Shown here piece after piece: positions 27,547 to 35,398 of a stretch of 45,278 bases of DNA. The notes beneath the pieces are model-generated. The model saw only the letters and a list, made by a program, of their open reading frames with translations. It was not told the DNA's origin and searched no databases. The DNA is taken from assembly GCF_028683095.1 (NCBI RefSeq), contig NZ_JAJUBC010000040.1:1-45278 (forward strand), written 5' to 3'. Numbering within the stretch: the first letter of the stretch is position 1; every line of letters starts with the position of its first letter. The stretch is from Enterovibrio gelatinilyticus (GTDB taxonomy: Bacteria; Pseudomonadota; Gammaproteobacteria; Enterobacterales; Vibrionaceae). The position numbers and the translations under genes were made by a program.

Positions 27547-28515
27547 TCACACACTATCAATGTAGATGATTTCATCAATATCTTTTTCTACAAGCTCAAT
27601 TATACTTTGAGTCACAGCGTCAAGGCTTTTAGAAAATCCGTTGGAATTAAATATAACTTTTTCGACCCGTTTGTTTTTAGAGAGATTAATGAAGACAGAA
27701 CTAGGGAAGCCAATAATTTTTACTCTCTCATACTCACCCAGCATGCTGATTATTTTGTCTTCCGCAGTTATAGACGAATCAAACATGATGAAACTGTCAT
27801 TTAACCTATAGTGATTAATATTTCTAGGATGAGGAATGTAATAACAATCACTTCCTATCATATGCTTGGTAATTATAGATATCAATTTTTCCGGAGTGTT
27901 TAGAAGTTCATCAAAGTTAGACCCAATAAGAACCACGGGGACTATATTTTTTATTCTTTCAACTTCACAAGTTTCTAACTGATTCTCTTTAAAATTTAAA
28001 ACTTTCACTCTAGAAGGTGAAACTATATTTGGTAATTCCCGTGTCGAATAATGAGCTAAAACTCTTTCTTTAATAGATTTTAGATTATATTTATTCCCTA
28101 ACGTCTGATAAATTATCTTTTTTAAAAGACTTTGGCGATCAATGTAAAACATTGAATTTTGAACAAAATTTGCTGACCCATCATCAAATGTTAACAACTC
28201 AGCAGCCTCATTAAGAGATAGTACTAACTGAATTGCTAGATTATCAATACTAGATACAATCACCCTATCATAGCCTACCATTTTTTTAACAGTAGACACT
28301 GCGATCATGTCTCTGAACAAAAAAATGTAATCACTTGTTTTAAAGTCAAATGAATTTTCAGCATTTTCTCTTAATTGTATTGATTCATAGCTGTCTTCAT
28401 AACGACCTGTGTCATATATACTAAGAATGTCATAATTGAATACTTCAAGTTCTTTTAGAACCAGAACCGCCAACTTACATTGGTATGTGGTTTTACATAT
28501 TAATAATGTTTTCAT
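27547..28515 (-). CDS. GT52-family sialyltransferase candidate A
   Basis: 322 residues. Resembles the Lst-type bacterial sialyltransferases (GT52): the acceptor-side motif LTFDDGSANF (about residues 129-138; compare TFDDGTGNL in Neisseria Lst), the CMP-binding PHPRN motif (compare APHPRQ), and a late FPSSVFINL segment. The N-terminus MKTLLICKTTYQCKLAVLV fits the first Rossmann strand of a GT-B fold. No signal peptide or membrane segment. With neuABC upstream it probably transfers Neu5Ac to the repeat unit; linkage unknown. ATGA overlap with the next GT52-like gene upstream. Confidence 0.78.
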   Translation of the reverse strand: MKTLLICKTTYQCKLAVLVLKELEVFNYDILSIYDTGRYEDSYESIQLRENAENSFDFKTSDYIFLFRDMIAVSTVKKMVGYDRVIVSSIDNLAIQLVLSLNEAAELLTFDDGSANFVQNSMFYIDRQSLLKKIIYQTLGNKYNLKSIKERVLAHYSTRELPNIVSPSRVKVLNFKENQLETCEVERIKNIVPVVLIGSNFDELLNTPEKLISIITKHMIGSDCYYIPHPRNINHYRLNDSFIMFDSSITAEDKIISMLGEYERVKIIGFPSSVFINLSKNKRVEKVIFNSNGFSKSLDAVTQSIIELVEKDIDEIIYIDSV

Positions 28516-29444
28516 GTCTTTAGGTAAAATGCCTTTTCTATTTTAACATTACCAAAAGAACCATACTTTTTAATTTCTATACTTTGATCAACTAATGAAC
28601 AATAATCGGCAGCGGTAGAGAATAGCGTTACAATTTTTCCAGGCCTATTTTCGGAAAGAAGTAATAATTCAACAGGTATTTCGCCTGGAATAACTTCACC
28701 AAGATCAGAGTAATCACTTGACTCTCTAGGATGAGGTTTCAAGTAAGTCAATCCCTCTTTTAGCATTATTTCCCGGTATATAGAAAGCTTTTCCGGCTCC
28801 GACAAAATACCATCCTCACTTAAAGGTTGAGTAAGAAGAATACCAAAACCTTTTGTTTCTCCCATATCTGGCATGGGTATTGAGCAAATAGACATAGCTT
28901 TTTCCAAAGATAATTTAATATCAATTTTATTTTCATTTAATTTGCAATTATTGGGTTTAGTTAAATATAACTTCATAACCTTATATCCCTTACCGTATGG
29001 TGCGGGATTGTCACCCAAAACATAGGACCAAATCTTCTTGATAATATTTTTATTATTGATACTATAGTTGGCAGCTCCATCCTCAAAAACTATTTTATTT
29101 TTATTTCTATACATGAAATAGAATGCACCATGATCAGTTCCATATATCACACCCGCCCTTCGTATATGACCACTTAGCATTTTTAGTGTGTCATCATACA
29201 CTCCAATCCTATATAAAACCCTATCCTTAACTTTTATTTTATATGAATTAGCAATAACCACATAATTAAATAGATTATTTAGTTTGATACATTTTGCAGT
29301 ATTCTCGCTTATTACTATCAAGCATGTCCTCACGACATTACTTTCGGTATTCGCAAGAAAATGAGACAAGTTTATTATGGAACTGGCAAAACATACAGAG
29401 TCGATTTCTTTTTCACAACTAAGATTGTATTTTAATATCCCCAT
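28512..29444 (-). CDS. GT52/polysialyltransferase-like glycosyltransferase candidate B
   Basis: 310 residues and GT-B-like. It carries IVFEDGAANYSI (about residues 115-126) in place of TFDDG, then GDNPAPYGKGYKVMKLYLTKP, LKPHPRES and GEIPVELLL, a pattern of the GT52/alpha-2,8-polysialyltransferase group. It is only distantly like candidate A, so it may use another acceptor or linkage (for example sialic acid on sialic acid). It overlaps wzx by 26 bp and candidate A by 4 bp. The family call is from motif memory. Confidence 0.65.
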   Translation of the reverse strand: MGILKYNLSCEKEIDSVCFASSIINLSHFLANTESNVVRTCLIVISENTAKCIKLNNLFNYVVIANSYKIKVKDRVLYRIGVYDDTLKMLSGHIRRAGVIYGTDHGAFYFMYRNKNKIVFEDGAANYSINNKNIIKKIWSYVLGDNPAPYGKGYKVMKLYLTKPNNCKLNENKIDIKLSLEKAMSICSIPMPDMGETKGFGILLTQPLSEDGILSEPEKLSIYREIMLKEGLTYLKPHPRESSDYSDLGEVIPGEIPVELLLLSENRPGKIVTLFSTAADYCSLVDQSIEIKKYGSFGNVKIEKAFYLKT

Positions 29445-30630
29445 ACCTATATACCTTGGAAATTACAAGCATTGATAAAATAACTGATGAGATTATTGAT
29501 GCTATTGGTATATATTTCATACCAATATTTGAAAAAACCCAAACCAAAATCAAATATACTAGCGTTGAAACTATATTAAGCTTTGCAATAACTTTTGTCA
29601 TACCATGATAGAATAAATAGTTGACCACAACTAAATATGGTACACTGAGAAAAACAGAGAAGGTGAACATAGAAAAGTAATACGATGAAGCTGCAAAACC
29701 CTCCCCGAAAGCATATTCAAAAAATGAACTCGGAACTAACATGCTTATCAAAAAAATAAAAATTGAAATCGGATAAAACACCATTGAATATTTAACAAGC
29801 ATGTGACTTTCCAAAGTTCCATTTTTTATCTTCTCATATACATGAGGTACTAATGCCTTATTTATGCTTAATATCAAAACACCAAAAATAGACGCTAACT
29901 GAGCACCTAAAGCATAAAACCCTAATTCTATCGATGAAAATGCCCCATTAATTACAACTCTATCAAAATTACCTTTAAGAACAAACGATATATTGTGGAT
30001 AAGCAAGGGGAGTCCAAATGAAAATGAATAAATCAAGAAAGGTTTGAATAATCTAAAAAGTCTTCTTTTGTTTTGATTGAAGCCAAAAAGAAAATAACAT
30101 ACTAAACTAGAGATCCAATATGCAACAAAGATAGCATAGAGCCTTTCATTGACTGAGACTTCTTTTAATTCAAAAAAAATCAGAGTTAAAGAAAAGGCCA
30201 AAATAGCATTAAGCATCTGGATTGATATAAATCCTTTGGCATTTTTACTGAAGTTTAACTTAGATGCAGTGATAGTAAATATTGATTGATTGAATGCTAA
30301 TAATGTAGCTATAGTTAAAGATTCATCACTACCATATAAATATGTAACAAGAAAAAGAGAGACGAAAATCATGCTGGATGCAACTATGCTAATAGTTATT
30401 ATCTCATTCCCATTTCTTTTTCCATATCTATAATAGTATCTTACGCATGCGCTATCTAAACTGAACAAGGTAAAACAAAGAATAAGTGCAGCCCATGATA
30501 TAGATATAGATAACTCTCCATACTTTTCCACACCTAGCTTATTTGTAAGATAAGGAATAGTTAGCAGAGGAATCACTTTTGCCAGGACACTTCCAAGTGA
30601 GTAGATAATTGCATCATTCCTAGCTGACAT
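29419..30630 (-). CDS. wzx: Wzx-type O-unit flippase
   Basis: 403 residues, about 12 membrane helices, polysaccharide-transport/MATE-like fold. The N-terminus SARNDAIIYSLGSVLAKVIPLLTIPYLTNKLG is typical of Wzx. It flips undecaprenyl-linked repeat units across the inner membrane. AT-rich. First gene of a tightly overlapping wzx-GT-GT-wzy-GT-GT run. Confidence 0.9.
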   Translation of the reverse strand: MSARNDAIIYSLGSVLAKVIPLLTIPYLTNKLGVEKYGELSISISWAALILCFTLFSLDSACVRYYYRYGKRNGNEIITISIVASSMIFVSLFLVTYLYGSDESLTIATLLAFNQSIFTITASKLNFSKNAKGFISIQMLNAILAFSLTLIFFELKEVSVNERLYAIFVAYWISSLVCYFLFGFNQNKRRLFRLFKPFLIYSFSFGLPLLIHNISFVLKGNFDRVVINGAFSSIELGFYALGAQLASIFGVLILSINKALVPHVYEKIKNGTLESHMLVKYSMVFYPISIFIFLISMLVPSSFFEYAFGEGFAASSYYFSMFTFSVFLSVPYLVVVNYLFYHGMTKVIAKLNIVSTLVYLILVWVFSNIGMKYIPIASIISSVILSMLVISKVYRYGDIKIQS

Positions 30631-30696
30631 TTTACGTCTCTTTATAAAACATGGAGAGAGTTACACCCTCTCCTTTATCAAAATTAATACTGATTC

Positions 30697-31824
30697 TTAT
30701 AGAGGAAGGTCACTAAATATTTTTTGTTTACTTGTTTCCCAAGCCCCACCTTCAATAATTGTTTCTATAAATTTCTCATCGCTATTACCTGAGCCGAATT
30801 CAACGAAAGGCTTGAATTCTCTTCCACTTGATATAGTAATGGCCGTTAAAATATCATCTGTTATTTCTTCAGTATTAATAATTGATTTCGCAGATGAGCG
30901 ATTGTTCTGCCGGGTACCAAGATCTATTGTAGGTAAACCATAAAAAGGGGCCTCTCTTACTCCTGCACTGGAGTTTCCTATCATGTATTTTGCATTTTTT
31001 AACATTACTAAGAAACATTCAAACCGAATGCTTGGGAAAACTTTAAAATTGCTATTGCCTTCCAATCTTTTAAATTCATTAATTATTACATCTGAACCAT
31101 CGTCGTTGTTAGGATATACTACAATAAAATTTTCGTTTGACATTAACAATGCATCGACAACATTTTTAATTTTCTGACCCAAATTTTCCAAATCTGTTGT
31201 TACAGGATGATACATAAAGATTGCAAAGTCTTTAAAATCAAACTCATATTTCTCTTTTACATTATCTAATGTTGGAAGTTCTGGAGATAGCATAATATCT
31301 AGATCAGGAGACCCTATAACAAATATACTATCTTCACGCTCACCTAACTGTATTAATCGCTTCCTAGCTCTTTCATTACACACATAATGAATATGGGACA
31401 ATTTAGAAACCGAATGCCGAATCAATTCATCAATGGTTCCGGAGACTTCACCTCCCTCTATGTGAGAAACCAAAATATTATTTAGAGAACCAACAATAGC
31501 TCCAGCCAAGGCCTCTACTCGGTCCCCATGAATAACAATCATATCCGGACGTAGTTCTTTTATGTAGTCTGACAATCCAGAAACAGTCTTTGACAGAACT
31601 ATATCCATACTGTCCCCACTACTTTGATTGATATACTTATATATATTTTTAAAGCCTGCTTTATCAACCTCAATAGACGTCATGCCATATTTTGACATCA
31701 TATGCATACCAGTCACAAAAACATATGCATCTAATCCATTTGTTTTTTCGACTTTACTTATAAGACTTTTTAATTTCCCAAAATCAGCACGTGTACCTGT
31801 TAAAAATAGAATTTTCTTATTCAT
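30697..31824 (-). CDS. neuC: UDP-GlcNAc 2-epimerase (hydrolysing), NeuC
   Basis: Converts UDP-GlcNAc to ManNAc and UDP, the first step of sialic acid synthesis. 375 residues from the ATG at 31824 (the ATG at 31836 overlaps neuB further and lacks a site). Motifs: KILFLTGTRADFGKLKSL, HGDR, HIEGGEVSGTIDE, MIGNSSAGVREAPFYG. The sequence resembles Campylobacter jejuni NeuC1 closely by eye (GTRAD.gK.KSL, GFKNIY, FVTGMH), which favours Neu5Ac over pseudaminic or legionaminic acid. Confidence 0.9.
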   Translation of the reverse strand: MNKKILFLTGTRADFGKLKSLISKVEKTNGLDAYVFVTGMHMMSKYGMTSIEVDKAGFKNIYKYINQSSGDSMDIVLSKTVSGLSDYIKELRPDMIVIHGDRVEALAGAIVGSLNNILVSHIEGGEVSGTIDELIRHSVSKLSHIHYVCNERARKRLIQLGEREDSIFVIGSPDLDIMLSPELPTLDNVKEKYEFDFKDFAIFMYHPVTTDLENLGQKIKNVVDALLMSNENFIVVYPNNDDGSDVIINEFKRLEGNSNFKVFPSIRFECFLVMLKNAKYMIGNSSAGVREAPFYGLPTIDLGTRQNNRSSAKSIINTEEITDDILTAITISSGREFKPFVEFGSGNSDEKFIETIIEGGAWETSKQKIFSDLPL

Positions 31825-31825
31825 G

Positions 31826-32869
31826 TTAGCCAACATACTCTTTCTTTAGCTGAGAATCAGAGTCAATATCTACCAATGCAACTTTTCCAATCAGTGATTG
31901 ATAGTCTTCTGCTAGAAAATCTCCAGTCCCAGGACGTTTTACCCATAGATTGTCTCTAGTAAACATTTCACCTGCCTTAATAGGTTCTATCGTCACAACA
32001 CTGGCATACGCGAAATCTATTGTTACCTGCTCTTCTTTTGCTGCTTCTTTTTTCCCACCACGCATCTTTGCCATACGTTTTGATTGAGTCACAAGTTCTA
32101 AGCACTCTTTCGCATCCATAGAACAGCAAATATCGGGGCCAGGGCGATCCTTGCTATCAGTAAAGTGCCTCTCCAGTACTGACGCACCTAAAGCTACAGC
32201 ACCAAGACAAGCGAGATTATCAATACTGTGGTCAGATAATCCCACTACAGCATCAGGGAATGCTTGTTGAAGTTCTTCCATCGCTCCAAAACGAATCAGG
32301 TTGTCTGGTGTTGGATACAAATTTGTCGTATGAAGCAAACAAAATGGCGTACCATTTCTTCTGAAAATTTCCACAGCTTTGGAAACGGATGTAATATCAT
32401 TCATTCCAGTACTTAGAATTACAGGTTTTCCAAAACCAGCAATAAGTTCTAGAAGTGGGTAGTTATTACATTCACCCGATCCAATTTTATAAGCTGGCAC
32501 ATTCATTCTTTCTAAACGAAGCGCCGCCGCACGAGAAAAAGGCGTACTAATAAAAATTGCACCTTTAGATTCAACATAGTTTTTGAGCTTTGTTTCATCT
32601 TCTTCGTTTAAAGAACAGCGCTCCATGATCTCATAGATTGAAACATCAGCATTCCCAGGTATAACCTTCTTAGCTTCACCACTCATTTCATCTTCAACTA
32701 CATGAGTTTGATGCTTAATAATTTCCGCGCCACCTTCAATTGCTGCATCTACCATCTGGAAAGCTACTTCAAGAGAACCTTCATGATTGATCCCTATTTC
32801 AGCAATAACTAATGGGTCATAATCTAAACCCACTTTACGGTCTGCGATTTCAAAAACTGGATTATTCAT
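31826..32869 (-). CDS. neuB: N-acetylneuraminate synthase NeuB
   Basis: Condenses ManNAc with PEP to give Neu5Ac. 347 residues from the ATG at 32869, chosen for the 8-nt ATGAATAA overlap with neuA; the longer frame adds 22 non-family residues. The TIM-barrel part has [38 protein letters not shown] and GLSDHS; the C-terminal SAF (antifreeze-like) domain has [18 protein letters not shown]. It matches Campylobacter NeuB1 along its length by eye. Confidence 0.93.
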   Translation of the reverse strand: MNNPVFEIADRKVGLDYDPLVIAEIGINHEGSLEVAFQMVDAAIEGGAEIIKHQTHVVEDEMSGEAKKVIPGNADVSIYEIMERCSLNEEDETKLKNYVESKGAIFISTPFSRAAALRLERMNVPAYKIGSGECNNYPLLELIAGFGKPVILSTGMNDITSVSKAVEIFRRNGTPFCLLHTTNLYPTPDNLIRFGAMEELQQAFPDAVVGLSDHSIDNLACLGAVALGASVLERHFTDSKDRPGPDICCSMDAKECLELVTQSKRMAKMRGGKKEAAKEEQVTIDFAYASVVTIEPIKAGEMFTRDNLWVKRPGTGDFLAEDYQSLIGKVALVDIDSDSQLKKEYVG

Positions 32870-33548
32870 AACGTTCCTTAATGATTCTTTCTGCTTTAAT
32901 GAGGTCTTCTTGAGTGTCAATATCAGACGATTCATCTTCTGACATTACATATGGATACACGTCTTCTCTTGGAATTTGACCTGTGGCCATGAATTGTTTG
33001 GTATCGAAAACATATATCGCACCATTGGGTTGAAAAGCTCTAGGTAAGTCTTGTCTTCTCGAATAAGGCGCATCTTTATCATAAAGCCCCTCTATCGATC
33101 CGTTTTCTTTTTCTACATATGCTTTTACGGGACTATGTGTTGGCTCAAAAACGCTTATGACTGCTGATGCGTTTTTCTCGCAACAAAAGTCAATTGATTC
33201 TTTGATATGCTTGTTCGAACGAAGTGGTGACGTAGGTTGAAGCAAAATAGTAAGTTTCGGCGTTATGTCTTTTGACGATAACCATTGTATAGCATGTTTT
33301 ATGACTGGTTCGCTCGATGTAGTATCTTGCGCTAACTCTGTCGGACGCGGAATAACATTCGCTCCATACTCACGACTAACTGATGCAATCTCCTCATCAT
33401 CAGTGGTTACAAAAACATCATCAACATTGGGAGAAGTTTTTGCAGCTTCAATTGTCCAAGCAATAAGAGGCTTACCAGCTAGTGGGAGAACATTTTTTCT
33501 TGGTAGTCCCTTTGAACCACCACGGGCAGTTATAATAGCTATATTCAT
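32862..33548 (-). CDS. neuA: CMP-N-acetylneuraminate cytidylyltransferase NeuA
   Basis: Activates sialic acid with CTP. 228 residues, the single-domain form without the esterase extension of E. coli NeuA. N-terminal [23 protein letters not shown] is the CTP-binding signature; the [14 protein letters not shown] and [10 protein letters not shown] metal-site motifs follow. First gene of the neuA-neuB-neuC set. Its start lies about 160 bp after wzz, beyond an intrinsic terminator; no strong ribosome site is seen before the ATG. Base composition is less AT-rich than the GT genes downstream. Confidence 0.93.
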   Translation of the reverse strand: MNIAIITARGGSKGLPRKNVLPLAGKPLIAWTIEAAKTSPNVDDVFVTTDDEEIASVSREYGANVIPRPTELAQDTTSSEPVIKHAIQWLSSKDITPKLTILLQPTSPLRSNKHIKESIDFCCEKNASAVISVFEPTHSPVKAYVEKENGSIEGLYDKDAPYSRRQDLPRAFQPNGAIYVFDTKQFMATGQIPREDVYPYVMSEDESSDIDTQEDLIKAERIIKERYE

Positions 33549-33610
33549 TATTTGAACGCTTATAAAGTGATTTAATTCAGGCTTTAAACTCTGAATATTT
33601 GATGGTGATG

Positions 33611-33641
33611 AGACAAAACAAAAGGCACTAATAAGTGCCTT
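33611..33641 (-). terminator. Intrinsic terminator between wzz and neuA
   Basis: An 8-bp stem (AAGGCACT/AGTGCCTT) with a 4-nt loop is followed on the minus strand by TTTTGTTTTG. It lies inside the long polysaccharide gene run, so either neuA onward has its own promoter or polymerase modified at ops reads through. Confidence 0.8.
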
Positions 33642-33707
33642 AATGTTCTGTTTTTAAAATAATTTATTATGATTTTTTGTTGCAAGCCAACAGGCTTTGC
33701 TGTTGTT

Positions 33708-34676
33708 TTAGTCTTCGCGCTTAAACGCATGCTGAATAAGCACAATACCCATACCCAGCATTCCGCCTAGCAGTGTTGCCAACACACAAATCGACGCACG
33801 TTTGGGTTCCGCTTTCATTTCAGGAACAACTGGTCTGTCAATCACCTTAAATACAAATTCATCTTGCACTTCGGCCAGCATCAAGCTCTTCGTTTGTTCT
33901 TCAATCAGTGAATAGAAAGTGCTCTGCATATCCGCAATAGCCGTTTTCTGGAGTTGTGATTCTAGGTAGACAAGGTTTTGTGTGGTTTCTTTAATGGTGC
34001 GTCCACGCATCACCTTGTTAATGTCTTCAATCAACCAGTCTGTCCATTGTTTGGCTACATAGGGCGAATAATGCTTAATTGATAATGTATAGAATCCACT
34101 AGTTTTATCGGAACCTATTGATAAAGTATTTTTTACAAATACATCATACATTTCTTGCTGTGATGGCATTGCGCCTCTAAGCCCTTGAGGTTTACGCAAC
34201 CATGTTTGGGTTTCTGTGTTGTAGATCTCTTCATTAAGGATCAGTTGGTTATTTCCTAAGTCCCACCCTTTTGCTGCCATCAACGGCACCATTAGTTCGT
34301 GTTTTTCAATAAAGGCATTAACAAACTGGCGTGATTTCATCACTTCTGCTGCTAGGTCAGTTTGTGATGCTTCACCGCCACCCAAACTTACACCAGCAAG
34401 TGATGCCAACCCACCAAACTGTGCCGCCATTTTTGACAGGCCACCACCGCTGGTTTCTGCCGGCGCTAATAGCGCATCAGCTTTGTAGATGTTTGGTAGG
34501 CTTTTTGCGTAAAGCACACCGGCTACGGCAAACAAGAATGTGGTCGCGATGATGATCCATTTGCCTTTCCAGATGGCGGAGAACAATTCGCGGAGGTCGA
34601 TTTCGTCCGAGGCAGCCACCGGAGGTTGAAATTGGGCGTCGGTTGGATACTTCGCCGAAAGTTGATTATTTTCCAT
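33708..34676 (-). CDS. wzz: Polysaccharide chain-length regulator (Wzz/OtnB-like)
   Basis: 322 residues. N-terminal cytoplasmic part with DEIDLRELFSAIWKGKW before membrane helix 1 (about residues 37-58), a periplasmic coiled domain, and helix 2 near 298-318 preceded by VPEMKAEPKRA, the Pro-rich motif of Wzz. No Wzc kinase domain. It sets modal chain length together with Wzy. Its start codon is 8 bp from a CCTAGG island, so the upstream Shine-Dalgarno-like AGGA comes from the repeat. Confidence 0.92.
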   Translation of the reverse strand: MENNQLSAKYPTDAQFQPPVAASDEIDLRELFSAIWKGKWIIIATTFLFAVAGVLYAKSLPNIYKADALLAPAETSGGGLSKMAAQFGGLASLAGVSLGGGEASQTDLAAEVMKSRQFVNAFIEKHELMVPLMAAKGWDLGNNQLILNEEIYNTETQTWLRKPQGLRGAMPSQQEMYDVFVKNTLSIGSDKTSGFYTLSIKHYSPYVAKQWTDWLIEDINKVMRGRTIKETTQNLVYLESQLQKTAIADMQSTFYSLIEEQTKSLMLAEVQDEFVFKVIDRPVVPEMKAEPKRASICVLATLLGGMLGMGIVLIQHAFKRED

Positions 34677-34683
34677 GGTTTTT

Positions 34684-34799
34684 TTAGGTCCTAGGATCCT
34701 AGGTCCTAGATCCTAGGAAAAGAGCTAGGAGCAGGACAAGAATCAGATTATTAATTCGTGAGTTTTTGCTTTGAGGATCTAGGCCCTAGGACCTAGGAT
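34684..34799. repeat. CCTAGG repeat island between wzz and the four-helix-bundle gene
   Basis: The left arm (34684-34731) is TAGGTCCTAGGATCCTAGG followed by CCTAGATCCTAGG and AAAGAGC. The right arm (34775-34799) is GATCTAGGCCCTAGG followed by ACCTAGGAT. The right arm contains the last four codons and the stop of the four-helix-bundle gene; the left arm forms the wzz leader. Confidence 0.88.
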
Positions 34800-35187
34800 C
34801 CTTATCGCTTTTGTATTCAGGGTTCGGTTCGCATACTGAACCTTTTCTACGCTTTATCAGTGCGGCGAGCATTGCTGAGATTTCTTTGGTTTCTTTAATT
34901 AGGGCAAGGCCTTTTTGTTTTTCGAGAAAGCCTGCTTCTATACCAATGTATATTTGGGTTATTGCTTCTCCTGCTGAGCCTTTTGCAATGTATAAGAACC
35001 TTGCTGACTCTTTGGCAGTTTCCCGCTCTTCCCCTTCAGCAATGTTTGAAGCGATTGAAAGTGCGCTTCTCGTAAGCTGGTCTTTAAACCCGAAGTTCTT
35101 GCATCGATCCATTTCTTTATAGATCTCGCAAGACAATCGACAACTGCGTTTCCAAACTTCTAATTTTTCGAAATCTAGTTGGCGCAT
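34786..35187 (-). CDS. Four-helix-bundle protein (23S rRNA intervening-sequence family)
   Basis: 133 residues: LDFEKLEVWKRSCRLSCEIYKEM, then SALSIASNIAEGEERE and SARFLYIAKGSAGEAITQI, the signature of the IVS/S23 four-helix-bundle family. Members occur in rRNA intervening sequences, as accessory proteins of diversity-generating retroelements, and as isolated cassettes in polysaccharide loci; function in the last case is unknown. A perfect AAGGAGG ribosome site precedes it. Repeat islands flank it on both sides; the C-terminal DPRS and the stop codon are encoded by the CCTAGG repeat. No reverse transcriptase or rRNA is nearby. Confidence 0.85.
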   Translation of the reverse strand: MRQLDFEKLEVWKRSCRLSCEIYKEMDRCKNFGFKDQLTRSALSIASNIAEGEERETAKESARFLYIAKGSAGEAITQIYIGIEAGFLEKQKGLALIKETKEISAMLAALIKRRKGSVCEPNPEYKSDKDPRS

Positions 35188-35211
35188 ATGCTTCCCCTCC
35201 TTGGGTTGAGC

Positions 35212-35398
35212 GAGGTTCTAGGGAAATCAGGTCCTAGGGATAGAGCAAGGTCCTAGGTCCTAGAAAGAGCAGAGCACTTGCCTTTGCTCTTAGGCCCTAT
35301 TTTTTCCCTAGGACCTAGGATCCTTGTTCTTCACCTAGGCCCTTGCTTTTACCCTAGGACCTAGGATCCTTGTTCTTCAACTAGGCCCTTGCTTTTCC
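35212..35398. repeat. CCTAGG repeat island between the four-helix-bundle gene and the exporter
   Basis: The left arm (35212-35265) carries GGTTCTAGGG, CAGGTCCTAGGG and AGAGCAAGGTCCTAGGTCC. The right arm (about 35289-35398) carries CCCTAGGACCTAGGATCC with TTGTTCTT, twice, at a spacing of about 50 bp. The right arm ends at the exporter stop codon. Confidence 0.9.
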
